From: Actinomycetes bacterium
GTDB lineage: Bacteria > Actinomycetota > Acidimicrobiia > Acidimicrobiales > RAAP-2
NCBI GenBank assembly: GCA_021791615.1
Contig: JAJYWG010000117.1
Coordinates: 1 to 25,003, forward strand
Direction: 5' to 3'
Length of the DNA: 25,003 nt
In this document: one piece after another, positions 15,178 to 23,093 of the stretch
Layout of the letters: each line of letters opens with the position of its first letter
How positions within the stretch are numbered: the stretch's first letter is position 1
Translations under genes and position numbers: made by a program
Notes under the pieces: model-generated
Seen by the model: only the letters and a program-made list of their open reading frames with translations
What the model was told of the DNA's origin: nothing
Databases searched by the model: none

Positions 15178-17877
15178 TCAGCCGGGCTGCAGTCGGATCC
15201 TGATGTCAGCCACCACCACACCGTGCCGCCGCACGAAAACCGGGTTCAAATCGAGCTCGGCAATTTCGGGAATGTCCTCCACCAGTGCACTCACGCGATG
15301 GAGGAGCTCGGCCAGAGCAGCAACATCCATGGGTGGAGAGTTCCGGTAGCCCGTGAGCAGTGGGTAGCTTCGAAGGGAGCGAAGCATCTCGTCGATGTCC
15401 ACGTCGGATAGGGGCGTAAGGCGGAGTGCCACGTCGCCGAGGAGCTCGACATTGCTCCCACCCAGGCCGATCAGCACCAGTGGGCCGAAGGCTGGATCAT
15501 GGTTGACGCCCACGATCATCTCCACCCCGTCCAGCACCTGCTCTTGGACGAGGAACTCATGACCATGCTCGGCCATTCCGGCTCGGGCGAGGGACTCTCG
15601 GATCGCCGTGACGGCGTCGGACGCGCCATTCGGTGTGTCCAGCCCCACCAGTACTCCGCCGACGTCGCTCTTGTGGATGGCGGCAGCAACTTTGACCACC
15701 ACGGTCCCGCCTATCTCGGCCTGGGCCGTCGCCGCTTCTTCGGGCGTCGTCACATGACGCGTCCTGACGATCGGGATCCGGTAGGCGGCGAGGAGCTGCT
15801 CGGCATCCCGGGGACCGAGCCATCCGCCTCCCGGTGAGGTGGCCAGGAATGCGTCGACTGCCGAACGTCCTTGGACTTGGTCGATGTCCGAGGGGACGAT
15901 GACCCGGCCCACCGGGCGATTTCGCCACTCGACCCACTGGGCGATACGGCCCAGGGCGATCGCCGCCTGCTCGGGATAGCGAAACGTCGGAACGCCGGAC
16001 TGAGCCAGGATCGTCGGTGGTGTTTCGTCTGTCATGAACACTGCCGCCACCGAGATCGGCGGAGGCAGCTCTCGGCTCACCCGGGCGATCTCGGCCGCGA
16101 CGTCCTCGGCTTTGGTGAGAAACGGAGGGATGAATACCGCGATGACAGCGTCGATTTCACCGGTGTTCCCCAACGTTCGCAGTGCGCGCGCATAGTCCCC
16201 GGCCGATGCGGTGGCCACCATGTCCACGGGGTTCCCCACTGCCGCTTCCGCGGGGAGCCCCGAGCGCAACGTCGCCTGGGTGGTCTCGGAGAGCACAGGG
16301 ACGAGGAGCCCCGCTGCTTCGCAGGCATCGGCCACCAAGATCCCGGGCCCGCCGCCGTTGGTCACGACCGCGACCCTCCGTCCTCCGGGAACTGCCTTGG
16401 TCGAAAGCACCGTCCCGATGTCGAACATCGCTTGGAGGGTGTCGGCACGGATGATGCCGGCTTGGCGGAAGAGGGCATCGACCGCTCGCTCACCGGCAGC
16501 CATCGCCGCAGTGTGGGAGGAAGCTGCCCGCTTCCCAGCGCTGGTACGGCCCGACTTGATGACCACGATCGGGGTACGCCGAGACACGCCGCGGGTGATC
16601 CGGGCGAAGCGCCGAGGTTCAGGGACTGATTCGAGGTACGCGAGGACGAAATCAGTTGTCGGGTCGTCGTCGAAGTAGAGCAGGAGATCGTTGGGGCCGA
16701 GGTCGGCCGTGTTGCCGACCGACACGAAGCCACTCATCCCCACTCCCGGGCCGGTGAGAAGGGCGAGAGCCGCGAGCCCCAGCCCACCCGATTGGGAGAT
16801 GAAAGCGAGGCGTCCCGCGGGAGGGAAGGTGGGGCTGAAGGTGGCGTTGAAACGCGGCTCGGGTCCGCCGTTGGCGAGGCCCATGCAGTTGGGACCGATG
16901 AGGCGTATCCCGCCAGTGCGGGCACGCTGGACGAGCTCGTCTTGGAGCGCTTTCCCGGCCGGCCCGCTCTCCGCGTAGCCAGCCGAGATCACGCAGACGG
17001 CTCGGATGCCCGAGGCGGCCGCGTCGTCGAGCACACCGGCCACCGCTGGCGCCGGCACGGCGACGACCGCCAGATCGGGCGACGTCGGGCACGAGCGGAG
17101 GTCGGGGTATGCCTCGAGCGCCCCAACGGACGTGTGGTTGGGGTTGACCGGGTAGAGCGCGCCGGCGTACCCGCTGGCTCGGACGTTGACCATGAGCAGA
17201 TTTCCGATGCTGGTGGGATCATCGCTCGCTCCGACCAACGCGATGCTCTGGGGACGGAGGAACGGTTCGAGGGCTCTGCGGGCCGCTGCGCGCTGGTCGG
17301 CGAGAACGGCCTCCAAGTAGGCATCCGTCTCGTGGACCATCACCCGGGCGTGGACCCAGGTTCCTGCAGCTTGCTCTTGGTAGTCCAGCCCGAGATCCCC
17401 CAGCAGCCTGGACAGTGCCGTGTCTCCCGCCGGCACGTCGCTGAGGAGGCACCCGATGCCGGCGTGGCGGGCCGACTCCGCCAGTTGGCGCACGAGAACC
17501 GTCCCGAGCCCGGTACGGCGCCAGGAGGGATCGACGAACACCATGAACTGGGCAGCGTCGTCGATCCCCGTCGACTCCCCCGATGACCGTTCGTAACGGG
17601 CGATCCCGACCACACGGGTTCGCGTGCCGTCGCGAACGATGGCCGTCACTCCTGCAATGCGGCCGGGACGGGGCGACGCCACGGCTTCCGGAGTGTCCAC
17701 CGGAAGGTGGGCCAGGTCCAAGAACCGGCGGCGGTCGTTCGCGTCCAGGCGGCGCCAGAGCTCGGCGACCCTGCTGGAGTCGTCAGCTTCGAGCGGGCGG
17801 AGGGTGACGACACGTTGGTTGCGTAGCACGACATCGGTGCCGGGCCGGACCCGGGAGATCTCCGCTCGATCAGGCAC
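15178..17877 (-). CDS. GNAT acetyltransferase fused to NDP-forming acyl-CoA synthetase (Pat/AcuA-like, GNAT N-terminal type)
   Basis: An 899-residue fusion. Residues 20-175 are a GNAT domain with the acetyl-CoA loop RRTGLGT (120-126). Residues 203-300 are a CoA-binding Rossmann domain (IALVGASDDPTSIGN). Residues 350-490 are a succinyl-CoA-ligase-like domain (ISQSGGLGL), and 684-895 an ATP-grasp domain. The GNAT-first order is the one known for actinobacterial protein lysine acetyltransferases; in Salmonella Pat the GNAT is C-terminal. The synthetase part keeps His455 in SSHTAAMAAG, at the position phosphorylated in active ADP-forming acetyl-CoA synthetases and lost in E. coli PatZ, so it may still make acyl-CoA. 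Start GTG 17877 has GGAGGG 4 nt upstream. Acetylation of FadD-type synthetases by such enzymes is known; acting on those encoded here is inferred. Confidence 0.9.
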   Translation of the reverse strand: MPDRAEISRVRPGTDVVLRNQRVVTLRPLEADDSSRVAELWRRLDANDRRRFLDLAHLPVDTPEAVASPRPGRIAGVTAIVRDGTRTRVVGIARYERSSGESTGIDDAAQFMVFVDPSWRRTGLGTVLVRQLAESARHAGIGCLLSDVPAGDTALSRLLGDLGLDYQEQAAGTWVHARVMVHETDAYLEAVLADQRAAARRALEPFLRPQSIALVGASDDPTSIGNLLMVNVRASGYAGALYPVNPNHTSVGALEAYPDLRSCPTSPDLAVVAVPAPAVAGVLDDAAASGIRAVCVISAGYAESGPAGKALQDELVQRARTGGIRLIGPNCMGLANGGPEPRFNATFSPTFPPAGRLAFISQSGGLGLAALALLTGPGVGMSGFVSVGNTADLGPNDLLLYFDDDPTTDFVLAYLESVPEPRRFARITRGVSRRTPIVVIKSGRTSAGKRAASSHTAAMAAGERAVDALFRQAGIIRADTLQAMFDIGTVLSTKAVPGGRRVAVVTNGGGPGILVADACEAAGLLVPVLSETTQATLRSGLPAEAAVGNPVDMVATASAGDYARALRTLGNTGEIDAVIAVFIPPFLTKAEDVAAEIARVSRELPPPISVAAVFMTDETPPTILAQSGVPTFRYPEQAAIALGRIAQWVEWRNRPVGRVIVPSDIDQVQGRSAVDAFLATSPGGGWLGPRDAEQLLAAYRIPIVRTRHVTTPEEAATAQAEIGGTVVVKVAAAIHKSDVGGVLVGLDTPNGASDAVTAIRESLARAGMAEHGHEFLVQEQVLDGVEMIVGVNHDPAFGPLVLIGLGGSNVELLGDVALRLTPLSDVDIDEMLRSLRSYPLLTGYRNSPPMDVAALAELLHRVSALVEDIPEIAELDLNPVFVRRHGVVVADIRIRLQPG

Positions 17878-17979
17878 GAGCCCTCCGAAAAGCCGCCTGA
17901 CCCCGAGCGGAGCTTTGCCGAAAGACGGCGCCGCGTGTCATCGTGGTCTCGAGACCCATGACCCCACCGTACTGGCCTC

Positions 17980-17985
17980 TACAGT
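17980..17985 (+). promoter_or_regulatory. -10 box upstream of a leaderless mini-ORF
   Basis: TACAGT (TAnnnT) ends 7 nt before an ATG at 17993, the spacing of leaderless transcripts. It would drive the mini-ORF at 17993-18046 and the protein at 18033. Confidence 0.4.
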
Positions 17986-17992
17986 GGTGCAG

Positions 17993-18046
17993 ATGAGCCG
18001 ACCGGCGGCGGTCGGGACTGGAGGTGACCCCTGTGGACGACGGTAG
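17993..18046 (+). CDS. Candidate 17-residue leader peptide overlapping the next start
   Basis: ATG at 17993 opens a 17-codon frame (begins MSRPAAVGTGG, ends PCGRR) that stops at 18046, 14 bp inside the downstream gene starting at 18033. A -10 box at leaderless distance supports it. It could couple or tune translation of the downstream gene. The evidence is positional only; there is no homology I recognise. Confidence 0.3.
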   Translation: MSRPAAVGTGGDPCGRR

Positions 18047-18689
18047 CGTCGCGGACGGTACGCAAGGACGACCAGACGAGGCAGTCGGCCCCGCCGACCA
18101 ACGGTGGGGCGAGGAGGTGAAGGAAGGGTCGGGTGTCCGTCCTCGCCCGGGAGACATCATTGCCGCACCTGAGCTGCGGGTGCAGACCGAGCCGCTGGTC
18201 GGTCCGGACCATTCCACCCCGCTGGACGACGACGAGCCCCAGGGGACCATTCCACCCTCACCCCTGTGGGCGATGAAGGACCGTCGCCACATCCAATGGC
18301 ACCTGCTGCCCGCCGGTGAGCGCCACCCACCCATCCGCGACGCGATCGGCGACGGGGACGAGACCGTCTACATCATCGACGACGGGCACCACCACGTCAT
18401 GGTGGGACGCCGGGTCGGAGGTGTGGAGGGGGAGTGTGAGTACTGCCTGGTGGGCAGGCAGCCCATCGCTCTGTACGAGTCGTTGCAGGCTGGAAGGACC
18501 GCTCCGAGCCGGGCCTTTGAAGGAGCCGCTGAGCTCACCTTGTGCGGCGTCGCTCGTGAAGAGGGCGTCCTGTCGTCCAACGTGTTCGACGTGACCCGGT
18601 ACAGCGACGCCGGCGCCGTACCGGCCGACTTCCTTCCCGGGGCGCCCTACCGGCACTTCACTTCGGCCCTCGAGATCACCGCTGGCTGA
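18033..18689 (+). CDS. Uncharacterised protein
   Basis: A 218-residue cytoplasmic-looking protein with no signal peptide or membrane segment. Residues 1-75 are acidic, Pro-rich and probably disordered. Residues 76-218 look folded, with MKDRRHIQWHLLPAGERHP, then ETVYIIDDGHHHVMVGRR, ECEYCLVGR and a C-terminal PYRHFTSALEITAG. I do not recognise the family; the three clustered histidines and a CxxC-like EYC are not a known metal motif to me. GTG 18033 is chosen because GGAGG (18020-18024) is 8 nt upstream; GTG 18024 overlaps that sequence. It is divergent from the GNAT fusion and 57-100 bp ahead of the GGDEF gene on the same strand, possibly in one transcript, although that gene has its own -10 box. 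Confidence 0.75.
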   Translation: MDDGSVADGTQGRPDEAVGPADQRWGEEVKEGSGVRPRPGDIIAAPELRVQTEPLVGPDHSTPLDDDEPQGTIPPSPLWAMKDRRHIQWHLLPAGERHPPIRDAIGDGDETVYIIDDGHHHVMVGRRVGGVEGECEYCLVGRQPIALYESLQAGRTAPSRAFEGAAELTLCGVAREEGVLSSNVFDVTRYSDAGAVPADFLPGAPYRHFTSALEITAG

Positions 18690-18742
18690 TCGGGGGTCCG
18701 CCGGCGTCGCCGCGCCCCTGCGAACCGTGTCGCAGATGGGCA

Positions 18743-18748
18743 TAGTGT
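18743..18748 (+). promoter_or_regulatory. Putative -10 box of the diguanylate cyclase gene
   Basis: TAGTGT fits TAnnnT. If used, transcription begins near 18755. That excludes the GTG at 18747 as a start and favours ATG 18792 or 18837. Confidence 0.35.
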
Positions 18749-18791
18749 GGAATGGGCGTCGGCGGTTTGGCGCGAGGGGGTAGCGCGGCGA

Positions 18792-20390
18792 ATGGCGGAG
18801 GTAGCAGCCGAAGAGGCTCCGTTGTCGAGGGGTCCCATGGGGCGGCGGTGGCGTCGCGATGCTCCGTTCGGCGTTGTCGCTGTCGTCGTGGCTTCGGTGT
18901 TGATCTGGGGTGTTGGGCGCCTGGGGTGGGCGACTCGCCAACCACTGTGGGTCGTCGCAACGGCGGTCGTCGGCGCCGCCGTCGTGAGCTTTGCTGCCGA
19001 TGTCTGGCAGCAGGGTTGCGCGACGTGGCAGCTCCACGCTCGCATCGCGTCCAAGACGGGAGTCGTCGCACTGTGCATCTACATCACCGGATGGGGACCG
19101 ATGCTGGCGATCGGGCTCTTTTACACCATTGGGGACACTCTCACGAACTTCGGTGGTACCGCCGGTCTCTGGGCCATCGCCTGGGCGATGGTGGCGATTG
19201 CCGTCGGCACCACGGGCGTCGCCTTCGGGGTCGTGCCATCCGAGGTCCATCCGCCTGCCGTGTATGGACTCGCCACCTTGGCCGCTGCCGGCCTGGTGGC
19301 GATGGGCATGTACATGCGCACAGCCACCATGCGCAAAGAGCAGGTACAGCAGGCACTCGAAGCCCAGCAGCACAGGTTTGCCGCGCTGGTCCAGCATTCC
19401 AGCGACTTGATCGTGGTAGTGGATGCCGATGGGATCGTCACGTACGCCAGTCCATCGGCGCAGGTGATCGATGTAGGTGAGCAGACAGGCATCGGTCTTG
19501 TCGTCGGACGCACGGTTGCCGAGGCAGTCCACCCCGACGATCTCGACGCGTCGCTGGACGCTTTCGCGAAGATGCTCGAGGCTGAAGGGGGGTCGGCCAG
19601 CGGTCAGATGCGAGTGCGCTTCACCGACGGACGCTGGCACTGGATGGAGTACATCGCGACGAACCAGCTGATCACTCCGGGAATCCACGGAGTGGTGGTC
19701 AATGGCCGTGACATCACCGACCGCAAGGAGCACGAGCTCGAGCTGCTCCAGCAGGCCACCCATGATCCCCTGACCGGTCTGGCCAATCGCGGTTTCCTCC
19801 TCGAGCACCTGGAGATGTCGGTCAAGCGCGCACAGCGGACGTGTGACTCCTTTGCCGTCTTGTACCTCGACCTGGACCGGTTCAAGGAGGTGAACGACAC
19901 TCATGGTCACCAGGCCGGCGATCGCCTCCTCTTGACCATCGTGGACCGGCTCCGAAAGTGCGTGCGACCCGAGGATTTCGTCGCTCGGATCGGGGGAGAC
20001 GAGTTCTGCGTCGTGCTCGAGGCCATCGGCGGGACCCAGGGGAACGTCCTCACCGCTGACCGTGCGATATCAGTGTCGCGTCGGCTGATCGACATGTGCC
20101 AGCTTCCCGTCGACCTGGGTGACGATGTCCAAGCCGCCGTGTCGGCGAGTATTGGGATCTCCATTGGCAAGCCCGGAGAACGGCCTCACGAGATCCTGCG
20201 GCGGGCCGACATGGCGATGTACCGGGCCAAGGAGCTGGGCAGGAACCGCTTCCACCTCACCGCGGAGCTGGCTGAGGACCAGAAGGAGGATCGGACCGGG
20301 GACCGGACCGAGGATCGGACCGGGGACCGGGTCGGGAGGAGCGGATCTCTCCGTGCGACCGGCATCGAGCCGACCACCCCCGAGGAGTGA
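18792..20390 (+). CDS. Membrane-bound PAS-GGDEF diguanylate cyclase
   Basis: A protein of about 532 residues. The N-terminal 26-173 region has five hydrophobic segments (roughly 26-42, 51-69, 88-110, 123-146, 155-173), forming a membrane sensor I cannot assign to a MASE family. A PAS domain follows (about 191-311), ending in the typical VVVNGRDITDRK. The GGDEF domain (320-490) has an intact GGDEF at 401-405 and the inhibitory I-site RPED (392-395) five residues before it, so an active, product-inhibited cyclase making c-di-GMP is expected. No EAL domain is present. The C-terminus (about 492-520) is a highly charged Glu/Asp/Arg/Thr repeat. ATG 18792 follows GAGGGGG at loose spacing; ATG 18837 has GAGGGG 4 nt upstream and is a strong alternative; GTG 18747 is less likely. 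Confidence 0.9.
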   Translation: MAEVAAEEAPLSRGPMGRRWRRDAPFGVVAVVVASVLIWGVGRLGWATRQPLWVVATAVVGAAVVSFAADVWQQGCATWQLHARIASKTGVVALCIYITGWGPMLAIGLFYTIGDTLTNFGGTAGLWAIAWAMVAIAVGTTGVAFGVVPSEVHPPAVYGLATLAAAGLVAMGMYMRTATMRKEQVQQALEAQQHRFAALVQHSSDLIVVVDADGIVTYASPSAQVIDVGEQTGIGLVVGRTVAEAVHPDDLDASLDAFAKMLEAEGGSASGQMRVRFTDGRWHWMEYIATNQLITPGIHGVVVNGRDITDRKEHELELLQQATHDPLTGLANRGFLLEHLEMSVKRAQRTCDSFAVLYLDLDRFKEVNDTHGHQAGDRLLLTIVDRLRKCVRPEDFVARIGGDEFCVVLEAIGGTQGNVLTADRAISVSRRLIDMCQLPVDLGDDVQAAVSASIGISIGKPGERPHEILRRADMAMYRAKELGRNRFHLTAELAEDQKEDRTGDRTEDRTGDRVGRSGSLRATGIEPTTPEE

Positions 20391-20532
20391 CGGTGACGGC
20401 CATCCACGTCCCGCATCGCGGGCAGTACCGGGGTGGATCGAGGGGGCGGCCACAACCTCCACACCGGCCACTGGGGCTCCCGCATCCCGTGCAGAAGCGT
20501 GTCGGTTCGGAGTGCTCTACGCGCACGCTCAA
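20257..20532 (-). CDS. bsaP: Biotin synthase auxiliary protein BsaP (zinc-ribbon-like)
   Basis: A 91-residue Cys-rich protein directly after bioB. Cysteines come in pairs: Cys14/17, Cys24/27, Cys37/40, then Cys57 with His60. The central LDPPRYCPRCGTWMAVTV followed by TPRGWSARCRSHGE is the signature of actinobacterial BsaP, a small protein that supports BioB, as shown for mycobacteria. The TTG start (20532) overlaps the bioB TGA as TTGA, so translation is coupled; a GTG at 20526 is the alternative. Residues 63-91 are a Ser/Pro/Arg/Asp repeat tail encoded antisense to the end of the diguanylate cyclase gene, giving a 134-bp 3' overlap. The tail is not part of the conserved domain. Confidence 0.85.
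   Translation of the reverse strand: MSVRVEHSEPTRFCTGCGSPSGRCGGCGRPLDPPRYCPRCGTWMAVTVTPRGWSARCRSHGEIRSSRPGPRSDPRSGPRSDPPSGPQPAPR
20287..20334. repeat. 24-bp imperfect tandem repeat within the GGDEF/bsaP antisense overlap
   Basis: Two copies of a unit beginning aggatcggaccggggaccgg (20287-20310 and 20311-20334). They encode an Asp-Arg-Thr-Gly/Glu repeat at the end of the cyclase on the plus strand and the Ser-Asp-Pro-Arg tail of BsaP on the minus strand. Confidence 0.8.
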
Positions 20533-21635
20533 AGTGCGCCGGTGAGCGCCGAGATTGGCATGCGAAGGTCATTGAGCATCTGGAGGTCTTCACTGGCTGA
20601 GCGCCCGAGCGTCGTCAGGTAGTTCCCCACGATCAGCGCGTTGATACCGGCCGTCATCCCCATCGCCTGGAGGTCCCTCAAGGTCACCTCCCGACCTCCG
20701 GCGTAGCGAAGGATCACGTCGGGGAGAGCGAGCCGGAACAGAGCGATCCACTTGAGCGCTTCCCAGGCGTCCATGACGGGGCGATCTCCGAGCGGGGTTC
20801 CCGGGCGCGGGTTCAGGAAATTCACCGGCACCTCGGTCGGGTCGAGCTCTTGGAGCTGGGTGAGGAGCTCGACGCGTTGCGCATCCGTCTCTCCCATGCC
20901 GAGCAGGGCACCACAACAGAGCTCCATCCCGTACCGGCGTACGAGCCGACAGGTCTCTGCTCGCTCCTCCCACCGGTGCGTCGTCACGACCGACGGAAAG
21001 AACGAGCGGGCCGTCTCGACATTGTGGTTGTAGCGATGCACCCCACCCTCGGCCAACCTGCGGGCTTGCTCTTCTTCGAGCACACCCGCGCTGACTGCAA
21101 CCTGCAAACCCGTTTCCTGGCGCACGAGCGGGACCAGCTCGAGAATCCTCGAGAGAAGGCGCTCGTCGGGACCGCGAACGGCCAGGACGATACAGAATTC
21201 GGAGGCGCCGAGATCGGCCGTCTCGCGAGCGGCGCGCAGGACTTCTCCGGTGTCGAGGAACGGCGTGGCTTTCACCGTGGTCTCGAAGCGGGACGACTGC
21301 GAGCAGAAATGGCAGTCCTCAGGGCATCCCCCGGTCTTTGCCGACAGAATGCCCTCGATCTCGACGGCCGGACCGCAACGCGCCAGGCGCACCTGGTGGG
21401 CAAGTGCTGCCAGGCTCGGGACCGCGCCGTCAGGGAGGGTGGAGAGACGGCTGAGCTCTTCGGTTTCGAGCAGACGGCCCTCGTCGAGCAGCGCCGTCTC
21501 GGCTGCCGCAAGGACGGCTCGCTGAGCGGCGCTCAGTGGCTCAAGTGGGGCATCGGACGTCGCGGGCCGCCTTGCTGCTCCGGCGCGGAGGGCGATCGGG
21601 CGGCGCTTGGTCGGGTTCTCCTGCGTGTCGGCCAC
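20529..21635 (-). CDS. bioB: Biotin synthase
   Basis: A 368-residue radical-SAM enzyme inserting sulfur into dethiobiotin. It shows the [4Fe-4S] CxxxCxxC in GGCPEDCHFCSQSS, and ILSAKTG, HNVETARSFF, CCGALLGMGET, NFLNPRPGTPL and GRE with the radical-SAM (beta-alpha) pattern. Residues 1-45 are a variable extension before the conserved part. The start is GTG 21635; no Shine-Dalgarno sequence is present, but a -10 box lies at leaderless spacing. A much longer upstream open frame is antisense to the dehydrogenase at 21714 and not real. It is followed by bsaP in an overlapping arrangement. It is separated by about 5 kb from bioA-bioF-bioD, so the pathway is in two transcription units. It is divergent from the dehydrogenase (78-bp spacer). 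Confidence 0.95.
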   Translation of the reverse strand: MADTQENPTKRRPIALRAGAARRPATSDAPLEPLSAAQRAVLAAAETALLDEGRLLETEELSRLSTLPDGAVPSLAALAHQVRLARCGPAVEIEGILSAKTGGCPEDCHFCSQSSRFETTVKATPFLDTGEVLRAARETADLGASEFCIVLAVRGPDERLLSRILELVPLVRQETGLQVAVSAGVLEEEQARRLAEGGVHRYNHNVETARSFFPSVVTTHRWEERAETCRLVRRYGMELCCGALLGMGETDAQRVELLTQLQELDPTEVPVNFLNPRPGTPLGDRPVMDAWEALKWIALFRLALPDVILRYAGGREVTLRDLQAMGMTAGINALIVGNYLTTLGRSASEDLQMLNDLRMPISALTGAL

Positions 21636-21641
21636 GGGCCT

Positions 21642-21647
21642 ACGGTA
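21642..21647 (-). promoter_or_regulatory. -10 box for leaderless bioB transcript
   Basis: On the minus strand TACCGT is followed by six bases and then the bioB GTG, the same geometry as at 9847-9859. No recognisable BirA or BioQ operator is seen next to it. Confidence 0.45.
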
Positions 21648-21713
21648 GTGGGAAGACGGGGGAACGGCGCCAACCGCGGCGTTGTGCACTGGTTCGAGAG
21701 GGAAGGGAAGATC

Positions 21714-23015
21714 ATGGCCTGGGATTTCTCCACCGAGCCCGAGTTCGAGGTGGAACTGGAGTGGATGAGAGGTTTCGTGCGTGACGAGGTGTTCCCGTTC
21801 GAGACCCTCGACTTGACGTACGACCAGGTGCTCAAAGTCGTCGCTCCGCTCCAGGAACAGGTTCGTGAGAGGGGGCTGTGGGCTGCCCATCTCCCGCATG
21901 AGCTCGGGGGAATGGGCTTCGGGCAGGTGCGCCTCGGCCTCATGCACGAGATCCTCGGACAGTCGCCGTATGCACCGGTGGTGTTCGGGAACAATGCCCC
22001 GGATTCGGGAAATGCCGAGATGCTGGCCGTGGGGATCAAGGCCAGCGGGCGCGAGGACCAGCGGGCGAGGTGGCTCCAGCCGCTGCTCGACGGGAAGCTC
22101 AGGAGCGGGTTCTCGATGACCGAGCCGAACACGGCGGGCTCCGATCCGACCCTCCTGTCCACGAGGGCTACGCGCGACGGTGACGAGTACGTGATCAACG
22201 GCCACAAGTGGTTCACCACCAACGGGTCCGTCGCCGACTTCCTCATCGTGATGGCCGTCACCAATCCTGACGTGCACCCCTACCAGGGATCGTCGATGAT
22301 CCTGGTGCCCGCCGACACGCCCGGTGTCGAGATCGTGAGGGACGTGGCCAGCATGGAGGATCCCGACGCTCCCTTCGGCAGGTTCGGGAACCACGCCGAG
22401 ATCCGCTACGACGACGTCCGGGTGCCAGTGGAGAACCTCATAGGGCTCGAGGGTGAGGGATTCCAGCTGGCCCAGGCCCGACTGGGCCCGGGGCGAATCC
22501 ACCACTGCATGCGCTGGCTCGGGCAGTCCAAGCGGGCACTGGACATGCTGTGCGAGCGGGCGGTCTCGCGATACGCCCACGGCTCGCTGCTGGCCGAGAA
22601 GCAGACGGTGCAGAACTGGGTGGCGGACTCCATGGCCGAGATGTCAGCGGCACGGCTCATGACCCTGCACGCGGCCTGGACGATCGATCGCCACGGTGCG
22701 GCGGCGGCCCGGGTCGAGATCGCCATGATCAAGTACTTCGGCGCCAAAGTTCTCTACGACGTGATCGACCGAGCCATCCAGGTGCACGGCTCGCTCGGCT
22801 TCTCCTGTGACCTCCCGTTGGAGGCCATGTACCGTGCCGCCCGGGCGGCCCGCATCTACGACGGTCCCGACGAGGTGCACCGGGCCACGGTGGCCCGAAG
22901 GACGCTTCGTGGCTACACGCCGGCTGAGATCCCCACCGAGCACATCCCCACCCGCCGCCAGGCGGCACGGGAGAAATTCGCCGAAGTTCTCGACGGCCTG
23001 GCGCTGAACGACTGA
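21714..23015 (+). CDS. Acyl-CoA dehydrogenase (ACAD10/11-like)
   Basis: A 433-residue FAD flavoenzyme of the acyl-CoA dehydrogenase superfamily. It shows FSMTEPNTAGSDPT (133-146), then YVINGHKWFTTNG, FGNHAEIRYDDVRVP, RLGPGRIHHCMRW, AIQVHGSLGFSCDLP and IYDGPDEVHRATVARR (381-396). RIHHCMRWLG and GPDEVHR are typical of the ACAD11/CaiA-like branch, which differs from the shorter dehydrogenase at 9859. It is predicted to oxidise an acyl-CoA at the alpha-beta position in the cytoplasm; the substrate is unknown. ATG 21714 is chosen for the purine-rich AGGGAAGGGAAG just upstream and the family-like length; the open frame further upstream is antisense to bioB. It is followed by a strong palindrome at 23066. 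Confidence 0.93.
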   Translation: MAWDFSTEPEFEVELEWMRGFVRDEVFPFETLDLTYDQVLKVVAPLQEQVRERGLWAAHLPHELGGMGFGQVRLGLMHEILGQSPYAPVVFGNNAPDSGNAEMLAVGIKASGREDQRARWLQPLLDGKLRSGFSMTEPNTAGSDPTLLSTRATRDGDEYVINGHKWFTTNGSVADFLIVMAVTNPDVHPYQGSSMILVPADTPGVEIVRDVASMEDPDAPFGRFGNHAEIRYDDVRVPVENLIGLEGEGFQLAQARLGPGRIHHCMRWLGQSKRALDMLCERAVSRYAHGSLLAEKQTVQNWVADSMAEMSAARLMTLHAAWTIDRHGAAAARVEIAMIKYFGAKVLYDVIDRAIQVHGSLGFSCDLPLEAMYRAARAARIYDGPDEVHRATVARRTLRGYTPAEIPTEHIPTRRQAAREKFAEVLDGLALND

Positions 23016-23065
23016 GGCCGAACGAACCGGCTCTCGCCATTCAAGGGTCGCCCGGCTCCCGACGG

Positions 23066-23093
23066 CCAGCGGCTCCGTCGACGGAGCCGCTGG
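23066..23093. terminator. Perfect 28-bp palindrome, terminator of the acyl-CoA dehydrogenase gene
   Basis: CCAGCGGCTCCG and its exact complement CGGAGCCGCTGG flank the central TCGA, 51 bp after the stop at 23015. The stem is 12 bp with no mismatch and a 4-nt loop. There is no U-tract. It is a likely transcription terminator or mRNA 3' stabiliser. Confidence 0.65.

Noticed and set aside
18576..18589. TCCAACGTGTTCGA, an exact fit to the KstR consensus
   Set aside because: It lies inside the coding frame of the unrecognised protein near its 3' part, not at a promoter; a match of this short consensus is expected by chance.
18258..19910. 550-codon open frame on the minus strand
   Set aside because: It is a high-GC shadow opposite the unrecognised protein and the GGDEF gene, with no domain and biased composition.
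20850..21713. Long in-frame extension upstream of the acyl-CoA dehydrogenase
   Set aside because: It is antisense to bioB; the purine-rich ribosome site and the family-like N-terminus place the start at 21714.
21636..22580. Long in-frame extension upstream of bioB
   Set aside because: It is antisense to the dehydrogenase; the leaderless-type promoter and BioB length support the start at 21635.
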